Positions 11,782 to 25,700 of a stretch of 64,000 nt of DNA are shown here, piece after piece. Source of the stretch: Echinometra lucunter (taxonomy: Eukaryota > Echinodermata > Echinoidea > Camarodonta > Echinometridae); contig CM057157.1 in NCBI GenBank assembly GCA_029962745.1, positions 32,655,828 to 32,719,827 on the forward strand, given 5' to 3'. Position 1 is the stretch's first letter, and each line of letters opens with the position of its first letter. The position numbers were made by a program, and so were the translations under genes. A model generated the notes under the pieces. The model made no database searches. It saw only the letters and a program-made list of their open reading frames with translations, and was not told the DNA's origin.

Positions 11782-14700
11782 TAGTCATTGTAGCTTTCTT
11801 GTATATTTTCAACTATCACTGTTCCTTAACTTACAATAAAACCAACAACATTCAAAAACACATGGAAAATGTAGCTCAAATGCAGCTCAAATATTACCCC
11901 TAAATTGCTCGAATACATGTACTTGTCAATGCTGGAATTGGTTACCATTGCTGGAATGAGTTGACAATGCTGCAGCATATGTATTATAAGAAAATCAAAA
12001 TCGTTTCTGATTTTTCTCAAGACTGGGCCCTTCCAGGTCTTGGTTGACAAATACTGCTTAGGAATTTTATAATTAAATTTACATTTTGGGTAAGAAAAGT
12101 TTTTTCTTTCATTCAGGATGTAAAACAAATGCACTCATTTACATGTACATGTATACATGTATGGTATGCAGAAATAACAGAATGACAATTTCAAAATTGA
12201 CTATTGCATGTTCATTAACCTTCACTGTTGGTAAATTGAGTGGCACTGCCACTTTAGGGGCTATTGAACCCATGTCATACTCTTTTATTTAAGGGATTAT
12301 TGAACCATTGTCATGCTCATTTATCTTCTTGCTTTCATGTGAAAGTACTATTTGACGTTGTTGCAAATTAGTTAAAATCCCTAATGATTTCCACCATCAG
12401 CAAAATCTTGCTTCACACAAACTGTAGGGCTAACTTTCAACATACATGTATTTCGAGAATTTGAATAGCAATAAAGGATGGTAAGAATGCGGTTCCCTTC
12501 ATAAAAACATGATCTTTTTATTTTAAATACCGGTACTTCATCTTTTTGGCAAGATTGATGTTTCCAGGCATATGCTACATGTGGTTACAACTTTCTTAAT
12601 GAATTCGTAGCAGTACAGTAATAATTCTCTAAATATTTCCTGTGCATGTGTTTGAAGTACAACAGCATTAATAAATCAAATGCTTGACATCTTGAAAGTT
12701 CGCTATTCTCCCTGTTCATCATGAAATATAGAAGTGAGATATTTGCAGTACATACCTTGAAATTTAATGTATGGGTGTACCAAGTATTCAGTCAATGATT
12801 TCACTTTACTACAATGTCTGAGATTTTTGATCACCAAGTATTGAACATGATACAGTGATACCTTGATGTGAGAATTTAGATAAAACAAGATTCCAGTATA
12901 TCAGTACCAGAAAGAAGTGTATCTTTGTATTCATTTTCTTTTGTCATGATAGAAGAGAGTAATTTTCATGGTTTCAATGTCTATTGCAGACAGTTTCCTG
13001 CCATTTAACTTTACATGTACTTTTCAGGATCTAGAATTCTCGCTATGTTGATTCCTTTTTCCTTTCCGTTTTTCAACTTTTCTTTGTCCCACCTTCCAGA
13101 AAAGAAAAAAACCCAAACAAACCACCTTTTCATAAAAATATATAATGGAGTTAAAGTGAGGTTTTTAAGGGCACTTTGACTTCTTAGAAATCTTTTTTTT
13201 TTCTTTCTTCTTCGAAGGATTTCATATCATTGTTTAATCCCTTATGCCTAGTTTTTGTCTAGCCTGTGTAGCAAGAACGAGATATAGATGCCGCTTTTCC
13301 AACGGAGACGGCGTCAACTTTTTAAGAAATACTCTCATTCCAAATGCATTTATTCAATTTTCATGAAACTGGTACACATGGCTTATCAAGTATCAAAGAT
13401 CATGTAGAACAAATTTCAGGTCACGGAGTCAAGGTCAAAGGTCATTTGAGGTCCATAAACTTAAATTATGTTGCAAAACTTAACTACAAGGTTAAGTTTC
13501 TGGTTAAAAGTATTTGTTCTAATTTTATGAAACTTGTCCACATGGGTTATTGTCACAAAGTGACCAGGAATTTAAATCAGGGAACAGCAATTACTACCAG
13601 ACCCAAAGGAACAATAGTCTCTTAGGGCAGAGTGCACGTATTGAATGGGAGAGTTATGTGAGTGATGTGTGCTGGACAGTGATACCTTGTGCAATGAGCT
13701 ATGCAGAGCTGAGCAAGTATGCTTGGTGTATGTTACATGAGTTAGCTACTGGGCAGAGCAACTTTAGCATTGGTCAAGGCTGTGTGCTGAGTGAGTGTGA
13801 GAGGAGATAGGATGCGTAGCAATTAACTTCATATCTTGGTGCCATCTTCTATGAAAATCTGGGCAAAGCAGGCCAGGAGAAGACTCCTCTACAGCTCCCA
13901 TCATGATTTTGAGACCAGTAAGTTATATTTTTTGCAGTAGTTTTCCATGACTTATCCTATTTTCCTGCATATAGTGTAATGCCACAAATTAAGGCATGGC
14001 ACAGGAATCAAAACTCATTTGCATAATGGAAGACACAGGGTTCTAGCATTTTAGCAGAAAACCAATGAAATGAATTATTTAATTAGTAAACTACATCTGT
14101 GCCATGAATCTTTGTATTTTCATTAGACAGAAAGAAGTTAAGATATTAAATTTTGGTGATATTTTGTGTAGAATAAATTGTGTGGCTAAAATATTGCTCA
14201 AATAAGCTAATAGATAATTGATATTTTTCTGTGGCACATTGGAGAAAAGAAGAGATTTAATTTTGTAATTTAGTGTGCATTTAGTTGAAAATATAGTAAA
14301 AGGAATATTTTTTTTATATAGATATTTGGACTGCTAAAAGAAGATGAATTATGTATAGAGCTTTGATAGCGAAGAAATGTTTGCATTATATTGATCATGA
14401 AATTTAGTGATTATTTATTTTTGTTGTTGAGATATTGACCTGAATCAGTATTTGGACATCTATATGTGATAGGAGTGTGCAAGAAGACATGAATATTGCT
14501 TTTCTGATTCATTTTTGATACTTCAGTAATCTTTCTTATACATGCAAGAAGCAGTCTTTTGGAAAGGTTTCATGAATGTATATGTTTATGTTTAGAATTA
14601 TTGGGTAAACCTGTATGCTGTGACTCGTAGGTTGTATATATGTTAACAGCAGACAGGCAGCTGGGTTCCAGGACATATCTTGTCCTATACCACTGAGATG

Positions 14701-16225
14701 GGATCCTTCGTCTACTAGACGAGCTACATGTAACGTCACTGAGTTCGACAGAGCGTCGATGATGACTACGTCGATGACATCGAGCCTGAAAGCAACTGTT
14801 ATCTCGAGCACCCATGATCATTCTGTCACAAGTCTACGTGCGGTTCGCTATAAAGACTCACCTGAAGCACAGAGCGATAGAATGTAAAGGCTATCCATAG
14901 GGTTGAGAACAGTCGCGAACACATAATTTACAGTTTATCAAATAGTCTGCAGAGATTGCACGTGCTATGTAAACCCAAGTATTTTGATCAGTTGAGCTCA
15001 AGTTTTGTATTTTTGGATATTTGCAGTACTGCCTTACCAAAAAGGGGTAATTTTATTTCTTACAGAAGAAATGGAAAGATTTGTTAACCTTTTGTATTTA
15101 TATAGTCAATATTTCCTTTTATGATGTGAAAGTCATTTGTCACTGGAATACATCATATTGAATGAGTAATGTAAAGCTATTTCATTGACATATGAAATGA
15201 ATATATTGTTGAAGTATGTAGGTTGAATTTATGAGATTATACTCAATGTGAATATTAAAGAGTTGAAGAAAAGGAGAAACATTAAAAACACATAACAAGA
15301 GTTGATTAAATATAATTACAATGAATCTCAAGTAATTTTTTCTTTGTGTGTATTCCTAACCAACAATCCTATATCACAGAATAGTACTTATTGCCAGACT
15401 TTGCAAAACAGTGTATTGATCTGACAGTTATCAAGTAAGACAAATCATTTGGAATGAATTTCAGGTAACACAGTTTAGATCAAATGTCATTTGAGATAAA
15501 TAAACTTGAATTACGTTTCAAAAACTGAAACATGAGGTTATATTTTTAAATTGTTACCTTTACTTTTAAAGCATTTGTTAGAATTCCATGAAACCAATGG
15601 AATCGGATATCAAGTAATACAAATCATGTGGTATAAATTTCAGGTAAAAAATCAATGTCAAAGGTTATTTGAAGTCATTTACCATGAATTGAGTTGCAAA
15701 AGCTTTACCTTCATTGTAAGCATTAAGGTTACGTTGTATTCATTGAAATTTCATGAAGCTTCTTGAAAGGGGTTTCCAGGTATAACAAATCATTTAGAAT
15801 CAATTTCACGTCACAAAGTCTTTGTCAGGGGTAGCCCCCTTCATGTGCTCCCAAAACAATTTTCACTAAATAGGAATGCTGTCATGGCAATTTGCGTGAT
15901 GTAGGCGAGACTGCCAAGAGCGTTTCACTTGTCTTATTGGCCTTCCCCTTCCCCCAATCTTGGCTGCTACATGACTGATTGCCACAGAATCATGTCAAGA
16001 ACATGAACCCATCATATGGAAATTATATGTGTAATTACACAATGATTGATAATAAAGTAATGAAAGGCCTATGGAATGAAATATTGTTGCAAGAAGTTCT
16101 GTATTTGTTTTAAAACTTGGTATAAAAAATGTATAAGACTTGAAAATAGAAGAAAGTAGCATTATGTGAAGGTTAAATGGCATGGCAAAATTTGTCAGGG
16201 GGGAGGGGGACTATGCCCGCTTCTT
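11782..16225. other. intergenic; degenerate dispersed repeats, no gene recognised
   Basis: Blocks at about 13340-13560 and 15380-15800 share words such as TTTCATGAAAC, AAATTTCAGGT and TCAAAGGTCATTTGA and seem to be diverged copies of one dispersed repeat. A CpG-richer patch at 14690-14880 stands out from its AT-rich setting, but no exon was recognised in it. Confidence 0.4.
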
Positions 16226-16230
16226 CCTTG

Positions 16231-16634
16231 AACCCATTCGTGACAGAGGTCCACATTTTGTGGTTTGACCTAATAACTTTTGATGCAGAGCCCTAAAAAT
16301 TATACCCAATACATGAGCAGAAAGAGTAAAAAATTCTACACAAACTGTGCCCATTTTGGTTGCATCAATATTCGGTGTCTGATGCTGAAAATTTTTTAAA
16401 GGAAAATAAGCATTAAAATCCTTAAATTGACAATGTGATGGAAAGTTTAAAATCACCGTTTTCCCATGCAAATTGGCAACTTTTTGACTTATAATTTCTG
16501 TCAATTTATATTCATTTCAAATACATGACATTTTATAAGGAAAATGTAGCAATAAAATAAATGTTGGTGTTGCCAATTTGAAGAATAAAAGCTGATCAAA
16601 TTAGGCTTTAAATAATTCCTGTCACGAATGGGTT
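16231..16634. mobile_element. miniature inverted-repeat element, piggyBac-like
   Basis: Terminal inverted repeats CCCATTCGTGACAG (16233-16246) and CTGTCACGAATGGG (16619-16632). The right flank is TTAA and the left is TTGA, a decayed TTAA. CCC ends at a TTAA target are the piggyBac pattern. There is no coding capacity beyond a short open frame. Confidence 0.7.
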
Positions 16635-17019
16635 AAGGTTTAGAGCAGTACAGCCAGCAGCTTGGAGACAAAACTTGAATATTCCTAGTATGGATAAGAA
16701 AGAATTCCAGTACATTACATACAAACTGGACAGCATTCATAACTGATGTTAAAATTTTTTATTCAAGCTTTGATAATGAAGTTATCACTTTACCCTTTAA
16801 AAATGTCTTCTGAACATGCATACTGTAAGAAGATTTTGCTAATGTGATAAATCTATCTGTACAATATGAAAATTTTAAAAATGCCAAAACTGTATGGTAC
16901 TTAAATGGTTTTTAATTTAAGCGCTACCTGGTACAGGATACTTAACATTTAGATTTTGATGGAGTTCATAATCACAAAGGTAATCTGTGCAATTTGGTCC
17001 AAAATCTAAGTGCTGAGCT

Positions 17020-17814
17020 TATAGACCAATCCCACAACACAAGAGGGCAGCAGACTGTTCAACACAGTTCGACATACTGCGGTGGGCGCTCCAACTTTTA
17101 TAGTACACAAGTCAATAGCGCGTTATGTACATTTGTTCGATTTTTTGTCTATTTTGACCAATATATGCAGATTTCTTTTAATATTTGCAATGAGAAATTA
17201 TCAGGGAAGTTCAGGTCGCAGCTGTGCGGTGCTCAAATGCCACAGAATTGGAGAAAGTTTAAAAATTGGAAGCTAACTGAGTGCGAAATTCACTCGCTTT
17301 TGACTCACGAAACCTGTTTGTGTGAGAAGCCGTACTCCCTACACAGGTTTCCGTAAGCAATGTGAAGGAATTCATCGCCAGTGGGTAAAAACATCAACAG
17401 AAAGGACTTTGAAGTCAAGAAACATTATCATTATGTACTTTGGTGTAAAATTTAATAAGTGAAAACATGACTTTGTAAACAGGGTAAGCTTGAGGGCTCC
17501 TGTTTACTACGGCTTCTATGCTGCAATTGAACTTTTACTGACAAAACTAAGTTGAAAAACCATTGAAATACAAAAAAAACATACCTTCATCTGTCAGATA
17601 TAGCCATTGTCTTACCTCATCTACCCATGTATCCATGCTTTATTTTATTGATCTAGAATAAAGTAAATGGAACAATATCACTTATCAGGGCATATCTCAT
17701 ATCTTACTTCATTTTGTACACACAGCCAATCACGGTCAGCGCGCTTGCCCACTGCAGCAATGGCGTCGCCGATAGAGGGCCAAATATATAAACTGAAGGT
17801 GAAATTGGTCTATA
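17020..17814. mobile_element. possible non-autonomous element with 11-bp terminal inverted repeats
   Basis: TATAGACCAAT opens the segment and ATTGGTCTATA closes it, 795 bases apart. The interior is GC-richer than its flanks. No clear target duplication was seen and no protein was recognised, so the class is unknown. Confidence 0.45.
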
Positions 17815-19526
17815 CATAATTCTATTTTACCCTTTATTGCAATCTCTAAATGACTCATCTTATCAAAAGAAACTATCAACTTCATAGTAGTACACAATAT
17901 TTGTATGAAATCTATCTAGAGTGATGAATGATATCACTGAAGTCTGAAGAATTTAGTATTATTTGATGTAATTTTTCCACTATAACTTGGTATACAGTGT
18001 ACTTCCAGTTTATGATTTTAAGAATCAACGCCAAAGATTCATGGCGCATTTCATAATGTGACATGAATTTCTATTTACATAATGTGTCTCAGCTACTTTT
18101 ATACATGTACTTCAGCTTATACATGTGTGTAAGCCTCCAAACCCTTAAGTCTCAACAGTCATGCAGTGCTTTGTATGATCTAATATGACTAATTTCCTTG
18201 CTATACTAAACAGACTGAAAGACATGAGCGATTAAGAACATCTTCAACACAAAGCAAAACTACTTATCTGCAAAATACAGTGGAAACTTAATTATTATTA
18301 TTATTGGTTTGGCCTCATCTGTGCCTGGGAGGGGAAAAGCGAATTGAATCACTGTAACCCTGAGGTCTCTCCTCCCGATATCACTGATTGCGGCCGTAAG
18401 ATGGCAAAACAACGTATGTCGAATTTTTAGCAAAATTGACTTTTTGTCGTATTTGGGTATGTACAAGTATAATCGAACCAAACACCATCACAGATGGATG
18501 AACAATCTGCAAACATGATGCCTCTGGCAGAGGCATAGAAAAAACTTGCTATAAATTTCAATAAAGGAAAGAAAATAAAGAAGTGGACAGAAAGATTAAC
18601 TATGAACACATAGATAATTACTACTTATTATGCTACAGCTGTTACAAATCTTGCTAGCAATATAAGTGAGCACAGCACTGAAAAGAACCATGTATGTACA
18701 ATGTAAAAATTGAAGTCTTTACAATACATACTTGCAAGTAGATTTCTTTCCTCTTTTTTGAGAAATAGAAGAAACTTTACATTTCACATTGGTTCTACAT
18801 GAAAACATCCCATACATGTATGGTACATGTACTTTAAGGAAAGACCCATGTACATTTGAATGATTTCAATTATTGAAAAAAAAAATGGTTACATCGCATT
18901 CAAAATTTTTTTTTAATGGAGAAAACAAACAAAACGAAGGGATTTTCACCATGACACAGATAAATTTGCAGAGTAAGGAAGTGCCTGATATATACAGCGC
19001 AAAGAAGGAACTTGTACTAACATGAAGCATACTAGTGTCACTGCCTATGTGTCTTATCTGTTTATGATTCTTTGATAGTTCATACAAAACAGTGTGTTAC
19101 AAGAGATGGTAGGCATGATGGACTTTTCTCAAATAACATATGCTAATTTTTTTTTCTTCCAACGTAAGAGCAGATGGTTAGAGAAGATACATGTAGATAT
19201 GTAGATATAGACTTCCCTGACATGTTTTGTGCAGTAGTCCTTGGATTATACAATTAACAGGCACTAGCATGAAAAAAGCCATCTCTTTGGAGTGGCCAGT
19301 TTTTCATTCTTCCCATTACAGACCTTTACAGACAGGTTTGATTAGTATCATTGTTGTTCTGGAAGATCAAAGTCTTTGTAATTCAAGAGGGGGGGGGGGG
19401 GGGGGGGGTTGGTTTCAGAGGTGTAGTACAGCACATGACAATCAGCTCTCTATCTCACTTTGAGTGTTCAGAATGGTTTCAGATAAAGATGCAGTATAAA
19501 AATCAATCCTTACAGACGTCTACAGA
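17815..19526. other. intergenic 3' of SKP2, nothing recognised
   Basis: AT-rich. A G-run lies at about 19388-19408. It may include the SKP2 3' UTR (minus strand), but no clear poly(A) signal was chosen. Confidence 0.4.
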
Positions 19527-19719
19527 CTATATAACCTCACATTTGATTCCCCATATGTGATGTGGTTGTTTAGCTGAGTATGTTGGCCTAGCAATGGATG
19601 AGAATGGAGAGGAATTGAAGGAGATCTTTGGCATCTGGACTCTCAGTCGTTCCTGCTCCCTAGGCTGCATTACACCAAATACATCCAAGGCTTTCAAGGT
19701 TGAGATATCAATCATTGAT
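19527..19719 (-). CDS. SKP2: SKP2 terminal coding exon
   Basis: Acceptor TTCTTTCTCAG. Encodes ISTLKALDVFGVMQPREQER and SSIARPTYSAKQPHHIWGIK, and ends CEVI with TAG at 19529-19527. The C-terminal tail is diagnostic for SKP2. Confidence 0.95.
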
Positions 19720-22700
19720 CTGAGAAAGAACAATCAGATAATGAGTCTAAGAAATGAATTTAAAAAAATTCATGAATACAGGTACATTCTCATATAAATG
19801 AAGATATAGATGATGCAGCCAGATTTGAGATGAATGAATGTGTGTCTGCATCTTGTAATGGTCATTCAAAAGCCTAGCCACTGAATTATTAACAATATAG
19901 GTACAGTGCAATAGGAGCAGCAGAGATGTCCCTGTATAATATCACAATGGGTAATTATAATGGCATTATCATGATATCTATCAACACTCCATTCACTTTC
20001 AAAATGCCGAGTAAAAGTTCTGTGCACCTCACATATTTCTACCAGATGAATCCCCCAAAATGTTTGAGACAAAATTTCATAATGCTGTGTAGAAGTTGTG
20101 TACACATACCTCACATAATTCTACCACATGAAACAACCAAAAAAAAAATCAAATCAAAATCATCAAGAAATGAACGCAAAGAAGCATTTAATTGTGATTT
20201 TGAATAAATTTGCATAAATTAATATGAATAATGTCCGAGGCAAAATTTCAAAATTGCAGAAGTTCTTTGTACCTCATGTAATTCTGCGAGATGAAAAAAA
20301 AAAAAAATCAAAATTAGTCAACAAAGAAGCATTTTTTATGTGATTGTGAATAAATTTGTTTAAATTAGCATGAAGTAGCATAAATTAGCATATTTTATAA
20401 ATTTTACAATTGTGTGTAGAAGTTTCAAATCCTGTATAGTCCTATCTTATAAAGTAAACAAAATTAAAAATGGACGAGAAATGAAAAGGAACAAGAATTT
20501 TGAAATTGTGGACGGACGACGGGCACCACGCAACAGCTCATCTGGCCCATTTAGGCCAGATGAGCTAATGGATGATCGATCAATAAATCAGTTAATCAGA
20601 CCACAAGCTGATATAATTTGATGACTTACACAAGGGCATAGGAAGGTATGTCATAGCATCGACTGAGTGCTATGTGTTGAAGGCAAGGAAGGTTCTGCAC
20701 TACTGCTGATATAGCTTCATAAGTTAATGATGTGCTGTCACTTAGATCTAATTCCTCTAAGTCATGACATCTTGTTACAACTGTCACCACATCTGTCAAG
20801 AAAATGGAAGAAAATAATTGAAAGGGATGTTATCCCAAAGTTAATGTAAAATTTAACCCTATTTTGCAATTACTTATGGCTACACTAAAAAAATCAGCAT
20901 TTTAGTTATTTTTACTTCTCTCTACATGGAAGTAATCTTTAACAACATTTAAAACTCATGTACAGTTTTGGTAGCAAAGAGAAAACTGGTATGAAAGTGA
21001 TTAAATATAGTCTCACATTTATAGTCTGCCTTGTATAAAAAGATACATGTATGATATTATGTAATATTCCATTCATGATTTCCGTTGAATTCCAGTGTAA
21101 ATATTGAAATGAATGCAATGAAATGATTACATTGTGCCCTTGACCCTTGCATCCTGACCTCTCTCCTGGCTCGATGGTCACAGTGCCTCATACACTTGTA
21201 ACGTAAACAGAACTTTCCTTGGTTGTATATGCATTCAGGCCTGTGAGACTTTATGTCCCGACTCTGGTGGCCTGGGATTAGAATTTGTTTGCCTCTCATT
21301 TGTTTAATATTTATCTTGAGGAGGAAAAAAGCTTTAGAGCATCTTAGTTTTGCCTTTATATTGCTGAACAGCAAAAAAAAAAAAAAAACAAAACAAAAAA
21401 AAACTAACAAAAAAAAAAAACAGACAAAAAACAACAACAAGAAAAAAGAAATGTGACAAATAGTTTCTGATGGCCTACCAAAACTGTATATAACCTTTAA
21501 GTTGAATAAACCTGAGTGCATCTTATCTGTATAAACTGAAAAAAGAGCTCCCTTCAGATGATTTAATATCTATTTATTTTTACATAATTATTCACAAGTT
21601 TGGGTCAGGGTATTGTGTTAATAATCTCTTACTCACTGTGTGGCGGCTTGAGGATATAAAGTGCTGAAATATTTCCCCCACTCACAGCACAATTATGATG
21701 AAAAGACAAGCAAGCATGCAAGGAATTAATCAGTGTCATTGGTGATAACTTGTGCCTGATTTTCACATTCGGCCTTAATTCAAATTTTTCTGAGCGGAAA
21801 TATGTCATCAAACATTTGTATGACACATATTCCCTGGCAACAATTGTTCCATGATCACCTAACTAGATCCTAAACTTAGGGAATTTCTCATTTTAACCAG
21901 TATCAAACACTACTTAACCCTAACCCTAAACCTAACCTAAAGTCCAAATTGCATCCCTATACCTAACCCTATAACCTGTACAAAATGACCCGTGGTGCAA
22001 CTGTCACCAGGCAAACACCAATGACACAATGAGTATGGTTACCTTGGTTTTGTAGTTTCTCTCTGTACCCACTGAGATTGAGATGTTTGAGTTGTGTTGG
22101 GAGAACAGTGATTACTTCCTTCAAGATACTACCACTCAAATTCAACCAAGAAAGATTGAGACTCTTCAACCTGATTAGACAAAACAATATCCAAGTTCTT
22201 TAATTAATTACTGCATGCACCAAGTTGGACACTAAGTCAGAAATAAGACAGGTTAGGGTCTATATGGAAAATGTACATAATGACCTCTGACCTTTGACCT
22301 TATGACTTTAAAATCTAATCAGATTATTGTCACTCCCATATGCATACATGAGCCATGTTTGAAGTTGATCCGTCAAATGGTTATTGCGAGAACGAGTCAT
22401 TTTAATAAAATCTCATTCACATCCTATCGATCTAATCAAAGACAAAATATATTTTTCTCTTATTCTTAACTCCCTGATTTTATTAGAAAATTGTTTTTAA
22501 ATTCATATAATCAGGAGTTTTGATGTGTTGTTACAATTTAGGAGTGTCACTGATATATGTACACACTGTCAGCGAGCTAGCTTTGCTGGTAATGCAGGTG
22601 ATAGATTAGAGAGAGATTACGAGATCGTACCAAAATTCAATGAAAAACTATGAAAATACAACGGAAGAGACAATAACCAGATACAAGGAGATGCTTTGCT

Positions 22701-25700
22701 TGGACAAATGATTTAATAGCTTCCCGAGGAATGACAGCAAAATAGTTCTATTCAAGGATTACTAGCACGAATCAACAAGATCAATTTCTCTTCTATAATG
22801 CTTCTAATGTAGACGTAACATAAACGTAAACTCAACAGTAATGGCAGTGTTTTGATTAACCATATGCTGAGCAAATCCTCGTATATGATTATTTTTTCTG
22901 TCATTTCTTGGGTGACATCTGAACTGTTTGTTGAGATAAAGTACAGTGGAACCTTGTTATAAAGAACACTGTTATAACCAACTCTTGTTATAACAAGGTA
23001 ATTTTACCGATCCCACTTCTTTGTATTTTATTGTTTTTTAGCCCTGATATAACAAGATTTTGATATAAAGAGGTAATTTCCTTGGTCCCAAGGAGTTTGT
23101 TATAATGAGGTTCACCTGTATATCGTTGAGGGGTTATCAAGATATTATTGCCTCTTATGTATTTTTAAAAATAATTTTAATGTCATCGTCGTACAATCTC
23201 GCAATACACATTTGGGGTCCCCCCCCCTGCATTACGAGCACAGCCAGCTCACTGATGCTGTATACAGTCAGTGACAATCCCAAATTCCAACAGCGCATCA
23301 AAACTTGTGATTATAAAAATATGTCAATTTTGCTATAAAACCAGGGGGTATAGAATAAGAGAAAGTCTTCCAAAAATTATTAGATCGGTAGGATGTGAAT
23401 GAGATTTTTTTATAGTAAGCCCTTTTATCATTTTAACATGACTGTTATTGAACGAGGCTATTTAAAAAAAATTATTCATCAAACAAAATGGCGGCTCACA
23501 TAAACTCTTTCTAATCTATCACCGGATTTCGACATAAAGAGGCAAGATATGGCATTTATCATCACCTATTAATCGGATGGATACAACTTCATATATTAGG
23601 AAGGGAATTCATAATTCCTTGATATTATTTAGCAGCTATAAATCTGACAATTTAAGCATTTTTTAGCCTTTAGGGACATTTAGGTCATGTGTTTTCTGTG
23701 TCATCATTTTCAGGAAAATCAGGTTCCCGTCGGAAATTTGGACGGGTACCAGACTTTCAAAATATCTGAAATGCCCAGCCAGGCTACTTTTGACCTACAT
23801 ATCCCCAAATCTTATCAGATTGTCTTCCTATGGTGACACATACTGGGACTAAGTTTAAGGTTCATGCCTCAAACGGTTCTTGAGATATCGCATTAATGAA
23901 AAAGCAAGACTGACGGATGGACAGACAACACAAAAAGACATTATGCCGACGGAACCATTATTGATGGGTGGAGGCATAATAAAATAATTGTACTAATAGG
24001 TTCATGGTCATACTATTCCTCTGTGAGTATGTGCAAGTGACTTACCCTGATGCTGATTTGATGAGTGTTGTGAGTGCTTCAGGTTGGGTTAGACAACACA
24101 TGGCAAGATCTAGGACCTCAAGGACAGTACAACGGTCTGCAAGGGTGAGCAATGTATCTCCATCAAGCTGGCAACTCTCTAGACTCAGTTTGCGGAGGGT
24201 GTAACATCTACCCAGGATGGCTTGGATGTTAGCTGGGTTATCATTGATACATGCTGAAAGATCTAAGGATTCCAGTTGTAAGGGGTTTTCATCACGGGTA
24301 GGGAGAGATCTAAAATAATAAAGACATGAATATTGAGTGAGAAGAGGTTTTTGTTTTGTTATTGCCTTTGTAATAATGAAAATGCTATATCATACTTGCC
24401 AACATTTGAAATCTAAAAAGAGGGACAAATTTGGCCGAGGGTCCAGGGGGCCGCTTAGGCACCCGACTTGGTTCAGGGGCAGCGCCCCAATGGGGGTCTC
24501 AAGGGGGCAACGCCCCCTTGAAGCTGAAAGAAAAATAGCACTATGGAGGGCCATTAGATGCTTAAAATGATACCAGAATCACGTAATATATATTAATAGA
24601 CACTCTACACACATGGAGAAACAACTTATCAAGGACCACTGGAGACCTGAAATCTTCCAGCATCTCCAAAGTTGATTTCCAACAACATAATACCTGTAGA
24701 AGAAAAATTATACAAGTGTCAGCAATATTGCATGATCTGCTACACCCGACTGGTGTTGAGAAAATGCTTTAGATTTTGGATTTGATTTTTACTTTTCTTT
24801 TTTTTAGAAATCTAATAACAAATACATGTATGTACTTCAAATTTGTGCACAACAGAATGGAAATCTCTTGTTTAATTAATAGATTACTCAATTCAGATTT
24901 CAAAAAAATTTATGAGTAAATATGCTGCAAAGGAAAAGTATCAACATGAAATTAGTATTTTGCATATACATATAATCCTTTAATTTAGAAGACACTCTAC
25001 ATGTATACTGAAAAACATGTGACTAAACTATGCAGCTCAATGCAAGATCCGCCTTTTCATTGTTGATGTGTTTTTTCTTCTCGGCGTGCCTTCTTATATC
25101 ATTAGCTCCTCCACTTGAGATTTTTATGTCCTGCCGGCAACACATGCAAAATGCAAATTCAACGCCTTTCGTGCTTGGCTTTATGAAAGGAAATCGTTGT
25201 TTGTACTCCTCTTTAAATTTCTGCAACGGTTTTCCACTCATTTTGATCAAATCCTCTCCAGTTTTGCGAAATAATCCCGTTAAATCCACGATCGTCACAT
25301 ACCCCGTGCACAGCTCAGCAAGCGTTAATACATGTCCCACATATAGAGATCGGTGTTGTGCATACATGCATTGTGCACATGGGCACTCCGCATCGCATGC
25401 GAACAAACCACGTTTTCGCAGTCACATGCGTACACCCAGTCACACAGCGGAAAATCGACTTGGGAGAGCGATCGAAACTTGACATACCGTACATGTACCA
25501 TCGGTCAGTTTCGTTGGTGGGACTGTAACATTACGTGTATCGATAGCTCAAACCCGGAAGTCATAGACAATACTGTACATTTCGTATATATAGAACACGC
25601 GCAAACACTTTTTTCTCTTTTTTTCCTTATTGATTTATTTTTTTTGTCTAGGTTCAAAAATCGGAATGTTCCTATTTTACTGCTCTAAAAAGTTTTAAAA

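Noticed and set aside
13550..13810. 86-residue plus-strand frame ending SECERR
   Set aside because: No known domain; the flanking sequence belongs to degenerate dispersed repeats.
14536..14821. Gene in the CpG-richer patch near 14.7 kb
   Set aside because: Both minus-strand frames look like random translation, and no splice-consistent exon or family was recognised.
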